Assembly (NCBI RefSeq): GCF_022637455.1
Contig: NZ_CP093341.1
Coordinates: forward strand, 3,596,001 to 3,660,000
Origin: Lysobacter sp. S4-A87
GTDB lineage: Bacteria; Pseudomonadota; Gammaproteobacteria; Xanthomonadales; Xanthomonadaceae
DNA length: 64,000 bases
Direction: 5' to 3'
Part shown: piece by piece, positions 58,418 to 64,000 of the stretch
How positions within the stretch are numbered: position 1 is the stretch's first letter
Layout of the letters: the number at the start of each line of letters is the position of its first letter
The notes under the pieces: generated by a model
What the model was told of the DNA's origin: nothing
Databases searched by the model: none
The model's input: only the letters and a program-made list of their open reading frames with translations
Position numbers and translations under genes: made by a program

Positions 58418-59206
58418 ATGAACGACGACATCTACACCCTGCATCGCGGCACCGCGCCGCTGCTGGTCAGCCTGCCGCACGACGGCAGCCACATCCCGCA
58501 GGAGCTGGCGGCGCGCATGACCGAACGCGCGCGCGTGGCACCCGATACCGACTGGCACGTGTCGATCCTCTACGACTTCGCCCGCGAGCTTGGCGCGTCG
58601 ATCATCGTTCCACGCCATTCGCGCTACGTCGTCGACCTCAACCGTCCGTCCGACGACACCTCGCTGTACCCCGGCCAGAACACCACCGGTCTGTGCCCGG
58701 CCGTGCAGTTCAGTGGCGAACCGGTGTACCGGGAAGGGCAGGCGCCGCCGCCTGCCGAAGTCGCCCAGCGCGTGGACACCTATTGGCGCCCGTACCACGA
58801 AGCACTGCGTGCCGAGCTCGACCGCATCCACGGCCAGCACGGCAGCGTGGTGCTGTGGGAGGGGCATTCGATCCGCGGCAGCGATCTGCCGTTCCTGTTC
58901 GAGGGCCGGTTGCCGGACCTCAACCTGGGCACGTCCGCCGGCGCCAGTTGCGCCCCGGCGCTGCAGCACCGGCTCGAATCGGTGCTGGCCTCGCAGGACG
59001 AATACGACTTCGTGGTCAACGGCCGCTTCAAGGGCGGCTACATCACTCGCCACTACGGCGAGCCGGCGCGCGGTATCGACGCCGTGCAGATGGAGATCAG
59101 CCAGCGCAACTACATGGACGAGGACAGCTTCGCCTACGACGCCGGCAAGGCCGCGCACCTGCGCAAGCTGCTGACGTCCCTGTTGCAGGCCACGCTGAAG
59201 CCATGA
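58418..59206 (+). CDS. hutG: N-formylglutamate deformylase/amidohydrolase
   Basis: This 262-residue metal-dependent enzyme of the N-formylglutamate amidohydrolase family releases formate from N-formyl-L-glutamate, the last step of one histidine-degradation route. Motifs: LLVSLPHDGSHIPQELA near residues 14-30, RHSRYVVDLNRPSDD near 66-80, WEGHSIRG, and EISQRNYMDE near the end. No other hut genes are in the window, so the name rests on family resemblance alone; a related formyl-amino-acid role is possible. It is 52 bases after gor. Confidence 0.85.
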   Translation: MNDDIYTLHRGTAPLLVSLPHDGSHIPQELAARMTERARVAPDTDWHVSILYDFARELGASIIVPRHSRYVVDLNRPSDDTSLYPGQNTTGLCPAVQFSGEPVYREGQAPPPAEVAQRVDTYWRPYHEALRAELDRIHGQHGSVVLWEGHSIRGSDLPFLFEGRLPDLNLGTSAGASCAPALQHRLESVLASQDEYDFVVNGRFKGGYITRHYGEPARGIDAVQMEISQRNYMDEDSFAYDAGKAAHLRKLLTSLLQATLKP

Positions 59207-59216
59207 AGGCGACGGC

Positions 59217-60470
59217 GTGACCGGCGCCGCTGCGGCGCTGGCGCCGGCACAGGCGCGCGCGCTGCACCTGGCCGCGCAGGGCCTGGCCACGCGTCCGCGC
59301 CGGCGCGCCGGCAAGGCCGACCTGCTCGCGGCCATTGCGCGCATGCAACTGCTGCAGATCGACACCATCCACGTCGTGGCACGCAGCCCGTACCTGGTGC
59401 TGTTCTCGCGCGTGGGTGCCTACCCGGCGCAGTGGCTGGAGGAGCTGCTGGCGCAGCGTGACATCTTCGAGACCTGGGCCCACGAGGCCTGCTTCGCGCC
59501 ATCGGCTGACTACACGTTGCTGCGCAGCGCGATCGATCACCGCGCCCATCACTGGGCCATCCGCAATGCCCGCCACCGGCAAGCCGAGCACGGCGCGGAC
59601 ATCGCACTGCTGCTCGCGCACGTGCGTGAGCGCGGCGCGGTCAAGGCGGCCGATTTCGAGCGGGAAGCCGGCAGCGGCAGCGGTGGCGGCTGGTGGCAGT
59701 GGAAGGACGAGAAGCTGTGGCTGGAAACCGCGTTCGCCCTGGGTGATCTGATGGTGAGCCGGCGCGAGAACTTCCACCGCGTCTACGACCTCGCCGAACG
59801 CGTGATCGGCCAGGTGCAACCGGACTGGGACAACGCCGTGGTGGCCACCGACCTGGCCCGGCGCGAGCTGCTGCTCAAGTCGGTGCGCGCACTCGGCATC
59901 GCCCAGGCCCGCTGGATTGCCGACTACTACCGCCTGCGTCCGCGCCTGCGCGACAGCGACCTCGACGGACTGGTCGAAGAGGGCGCCTTGCTGCGGGTGG
60001 AGGTCAAGGGCTGGCAGGCTCCGGGCTACGTGCATCGCGACCTGGCGCCGCAGCTGGCGATGGCCAGCGCCGGTCGCTTGCGCGCCACCCATGCCACGCT
60101 GCTGTCGCCGTTCGATCCGGTGGTCTGGGATCGCGAGCGCGCCAGCGAGTTCTTCGGCTTCGACTACACGCTGGAGTGCTACACACCGGAACCGAAGCGC
60201 CGCTACGGCTACTTCGTGCTGCCGATCCTGGTTGGCGGCCGCCTGGTCGGCCGCCTCGACGCCAAGGCGCACCGGCGCGAGGGCGTGTTCGAGGTCAAGG
60301 CGCTTTACCTGGAAGACGGCATCGCCGCCGACGATTCGCTGGCGCAGTCCGTGGCCCGTGCCATCGACGACTGCGCGCGCTGGCACGCGACTCCGCGGGT
60401 GGCGCTGGGGCGTTGTCGCCCGGCTTCGTTCGCGCGGATGCTCAGGGCGCAGCTGGCCGCGATGCGCTGA
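59217..60470 (+). CDS. YcaQ/AlkX-type winged-helix DNA glycosylase-like protein
   Basis: This 417-residue protein matches the HTH_42/YcaQ family of DNA glycosylases that release bulky or crosslinked bases. The catalytic QxD motif is visible as LQIDTIHVVARSPY near residues 46-59, followed by winged helices and a beta-rich centre with VWDRERASEFFGFDYTLE near residues 303-320. It starts at a GTG (59217), ten bases after hutG, and ends before a convergent peptidase. It probably belongs to the same transcript as its upstream neighbours by position only. Confidence 0.9.
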   Translation: MTGAAAALAPAQARALHLAAQGLATRPRRRAGKADLLAAIARMQLLQIDTIHVVARSPYLVLFSRVGAYPAQWLEELLAQRDIFETWAHEACFAPSADYTLLRSAIDHRAHHWAIRNARHRQAEHGADIALLLAHVRERGAVKAADFEREAGSGSGGGWWQWKDEKLWLETAFALGDLMVSRRENFHRVYDLAERVIGQVQPDWDNAVVATDLARRELLLKSVRALGIAQARWIADYYRLRPRLRDSDLDGLVEEGALLRVEVKGWQAPGYVHRDLAPQLAMASAGRLRATHATLLSPFDPVVWDRERASEFFGFDYTLECYTPEPKRRYGYFVLPILVGGRLVGRLDAKAHRREGVFEVKALYLEDGIAADDSLAQSVARAIDDCARWHATPRVALGRCRPASFARMLRAQLAAMR

Positions 60471-60492
60471 TGCGCACCGCGGCGAGCGGCGC

Positions 60493-62484
60493 TTACTTCG
60501 CGTTCGCGCTGGCGGTCACGCCGGCATCCGGCCCCAGGTTGCGGGCAAGGAAGGCCTCGATGCGCCGGTAGACCTCGACGCGGTTTTCCGGCTTGTAGAA
60601 GCCGTGGCCTTCGCCCTTGACCACCATGGTGTCGACCTGCACGCCGGCCTTGCGGAAGCCGGTGACCATCGCGTCGAACTGCTCCATCGGCACGCGCTTG
60701 TCGACGCTGCCCTGGAACAGCATGACCGGCACCTTGATCTTGTCGGCATTGCGCGCCGGCGAGTTGGCGGCGAGTGCGGCCTGGTCGGTGCCGAGGGCCT
60801 GGTCAAGATAGTCGCGCCCGGCCCCGGTGCCGCGGACGTCGCCGAACTTCTTCATCAGCGCCAGGTCGTAGACGCCGATCGAGCCGATCGCGCAGCGATA
60901 CAGGTCCGGATAGCGAATGGGATTCATCAGCGCCGCATAGCCGCCGAAGCTGGCGCCATACGTGCAGATGCGGCCGGGGTCGGCGCGCTTGTTGTCGATC
61001 GCCCAGCGCACGCCGTCGGCGATGTCGTCCATCATCCTGCCGCCCCATTGCTGGTAGCCGGAGTACGTGAAGAGGTCGCCGCGACCGGCCGAACCGCGGA
61101 AATTGACCTGCAGCACGGCATACCCGCGACTGGCGAGGAACTGGACATCGTTGTCGTAGCTCCAGCTGTCGTAGACGCCGTGCGGGCCGCCGTGCGGCAT
61201 CACGATCAGCGGTTGCGGGCCCTTGGCGCCCACCGGTGCGGTGTAGAAGCCGTGCAGCGTCACGCCGTCACGCGTCTTGAAGGTGATCGGCGCGACCGGT
61301 GCCATGCGTTCGCGCTTGATCCACGGCTCGGCCTCGTTGATCAGCTGGATCTTGCCAGCCTGGCGATCGAACACGTAGTAGGCACCGGGATTGCGATCAC
61401 TGAAGACAGTGAACAGGACCTTGTTGTTGTCCTGGCTGTAGTCGGACATCGATACCAGTTCGCCCGGGAACGACTTCATCAGGCTGGCATGCAGGCGCGC
61501 CCATTCCGATGACGGATCCAGGTACTCGACCGTCGGCGTGGCCGCGTCGTAATACACGCCGAACGGCGCGCCACCGTGGCCGGAATACATCAGTCCGGCG
61601 ATCTCGATGTCGTCGCGACCGACCACGCGGGTTCGCGTGCCGGCGGACAGGCTGATGCGGAACAGCTGCTCCGGTTCGCCCTTGTCGGTGATCAGCGCGT
61701 AGGCCGTGTCGTCGTCGTCGGCCACGTACGCCAGCGACATCCTGCGGCCCGCCAGGGTCGCCGGCACCGGCGTCCAGTCCTGGTCGTTCGGGCGCGGGCG
61801 ATAGAACAGGTCCGGCGCCTCCATGCCGGGCCGGTTGACCACGCGCAGGCGCGCGCGGGACTTGCTGTCGAAATAGAATCCAGCAGCCTCCGGCGAGTAC
61901 TCCACCTGCTTGCGATCCCCGGTGACGGTGTCGACGCGGAAGATGGTGGTGGGCTGGTACTCGTCGTCCGGCCGGGTCCGCCAGGCCGTGAAGTTGACCA
62001 TGGCGACGCCTGGCTCGCGCTCGACCAGATCGTCGATCTGCGCATAGCCCATGTCCTTGCGGCGGCCCCCCATGAAGCCGTCGTCCGGGATGTAGGCGAA
62101 CAGGATTCCCTGATGCTTGCCATCGATGTCGCTGGCGACCAGTTCACCCTGGCTGAACAACTGCGCCTTCATCGGCTCCATGTTCGCCCGTGAGACCACG
62201 ACGCGGGTCGGGCTCGTCCAGACGATGTCGGTGACGTGCTGGCGCTTGCCGAAGCGAAGGACCTGGGTCTTGCCGCTGCCGTCGAGCGCCACGATCAGCA
62301 GTTGCGATTCATTGCCGTCATCGGCAGGCACCGTCATCGCGACGTGGCGGCCATCGGGCGAGAGAGCCACTTCCTGCACTTCGGCGTGGCGCGCGAAGTC
62401 TTCCACTGGAACCACTTGCGCAGCTGCCACGACAGGCAGCATCAACAGCAAACCGGCCATCAGCCGGTGACGGACTAGATGCAT
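60493..62484 (-). CDS. S9-family (prolyl oligopeptidase-type) exopeptidase
   Basis: This 663-residue secreted peptidase has a signal peptide (cleavage near VVAAAQVV, residues 19-24), a beta-propeller (about 25-390) and a C-terminal alpha/beta hydrolase domain. Catalytic residues: Ser in TYGASFGGYAALM, Asp in FQGSVDKRVPMEQ, His in KGEGHGFYKPEN. It would cut dipeptides or proline-containing peptides in the periplasm, like the dipeptidyl aminopeptidases of Xanthomonadaceae. It converges on ycaQ with 22 bases between and precedes nothing in its strand; parE lies upstream with 111 bases between. Confidence 0.93.
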   Translation of the reverse strand: MHLVRHRLMAGLLLMLPVVAAAQVVPVEDFARHAEVQEVALSPDGRHVAMTVPADDGNESQLLIVALDGSGKTQVLRFGKRQHVTDIVWTSPTRVVVSRANMEPMKAQLFSQGELVASDIDGKHQGILFAYIPDDGFMGGRRKDMGYAQIDDLVEREPGVAMVNFTAWRTRPDDEYQPTTIFRVDTVTGDRKQVEYSPEAAGFYFDSKSRARLRVVNRPGMEAPDLFYRPRPNDQDWTPVPATLAGRRMSLAYVADDDDTAYALITDKGEPEQLFRISLSAGTRTRVVGRDDIEIAGLMYSGHGGAPFGVYYDAATPTVEYLDPSSEWARLHASLMKSFPGELVSMSDYSQDNNKVLFTVFSDRNPGAYYVFDRQAGKIQLINEAEPWIKRERMAPVAPITFKTRDGVTLHGFYTAPVGAKGPQPLIVMPHGGPHGVYDSWSYDNDVQFLASRGYAVLQVNFRGSAGRGDLFTYSGYQQWGGRMMDDIADGVRWAIDNKRADPGRICTYGASFGGYAALMNPIRYPDLYRCAIGSIGVYDLALMKKFGDVRGTGAGRDYLDQALGTDQAALAANSPARNADKIKVPVMLFQGSVDKRVPMEQFDAMVTGFRKAGVQVDTMVVKGEGHGFYKPENRVEVYRRIEAFLARNLGPDAGVTASANAK

Positions 62485-62595
62485 CGGGTGGCCCTCCCCA
62501 AGGCCTGGCGATCGGCCGAAGCATATCGCCTCCCTGTGCGGCCGCGCAGCCGCGGCGCGGCAGGGCCAGCCTGCGGACCGTGACCGGTTGCCCGG

Positions 62596-64000
<1,405 letters not shown>

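Overview
High-GC (roughly two-thirds G+C) gammaproteobacterial chromosome. Protein families (ExeA/GspB pair, an L1-like class B3 metallo-beta-lactamase, intracellular PhaZ, HemJ-like CopD protein, split RHS proteins with leader peptides) and the dispersed intergenic repeats point to Xanthomonadaceae/Lysobacteraceae, most likely Lysobacter, Luteimonas or a close relative. This assignment is an inference from gene content, not a database match. I see no rRNA, tRNA, CRISPR array, prophage or intact insertion sequence.

Layout. 0-5 kb: GIY-YIG protein, fatty-acid desaturase, an ECF sigma factor with a membrane partner, DbpA helicase. 5-9 kb: DoxX protein, exeA-gspB, a DMT exporter. 9-16 kb: TfoX-like, YceI and DUF1428 proteins, then a seven-gene ECF42 sigma operon (three YCII/DGPF proteins, two VOC proteins, one SRPBCC protein, sigma factor). 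A promoter matching the ECF42 consensus lies in front of its first gene. 15-18.5 kb: LysR regulator divergent from cupin, DMT and cyclase genes. 18.5-25.5 kb: an island with visibly lower GC toward its 3' end, holding a 1784-residue RHS/FN3 surface protein, an overlapping 322-residue RHS-core protein with an unrecognised C-terminal tail, and a small membrane protein that could be its immunity factor. 25.6-34.3 kb: transporter, Tat aldo/keto reductase, DUF72, DUF885 lipoprotein, and a three-gene overlapping operon (molybdopterin oxidoreductase, small winged-helix protein, FdhD). 34.4-41.9 kb: mixed housekeeping genes (DUF2785, cyclophilin, H1-like basic protein, PadR plus sensor-domain membrane protein, PHB depolymerase, methyltransferase, HemJ-like). 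41.9-50.5 kb: PhoA, dicarboxylate/amino-acid symporter, NUDIX, metallo-beta-lactamase, FMN reductase, thioesterase, two NlpC/P60 peptidases, SlyD. 50.7-60.5 kb: a same-strand run of seven genes (class C-type serine hydrolase, N-acyl-D-amino-acid deacylase homologue, DUF418 protein, D-amino-acid-dehydrogenase-like flavoprotein, glutathione reductase-like protein, N-formylglutamate deformylase, YcaQ) that could handle D-amino-acid or peptidoglycan-derived compounds. 60.5-64 kb: S9 peptidase and the 3' part of parE.

The strongest unusual signals are three. First, a 76-bp dispersed element is present twice (10-85 and, inverted, 48298-48373). It folds into a closing stem with two hairpins, and six of the eight differences between copies are compensatory base-pair changes. 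Second, the split RHS pair is followed by a candidate immunity protein. Third, the ECF42 operon carries its predicted autoregulatory promoter.
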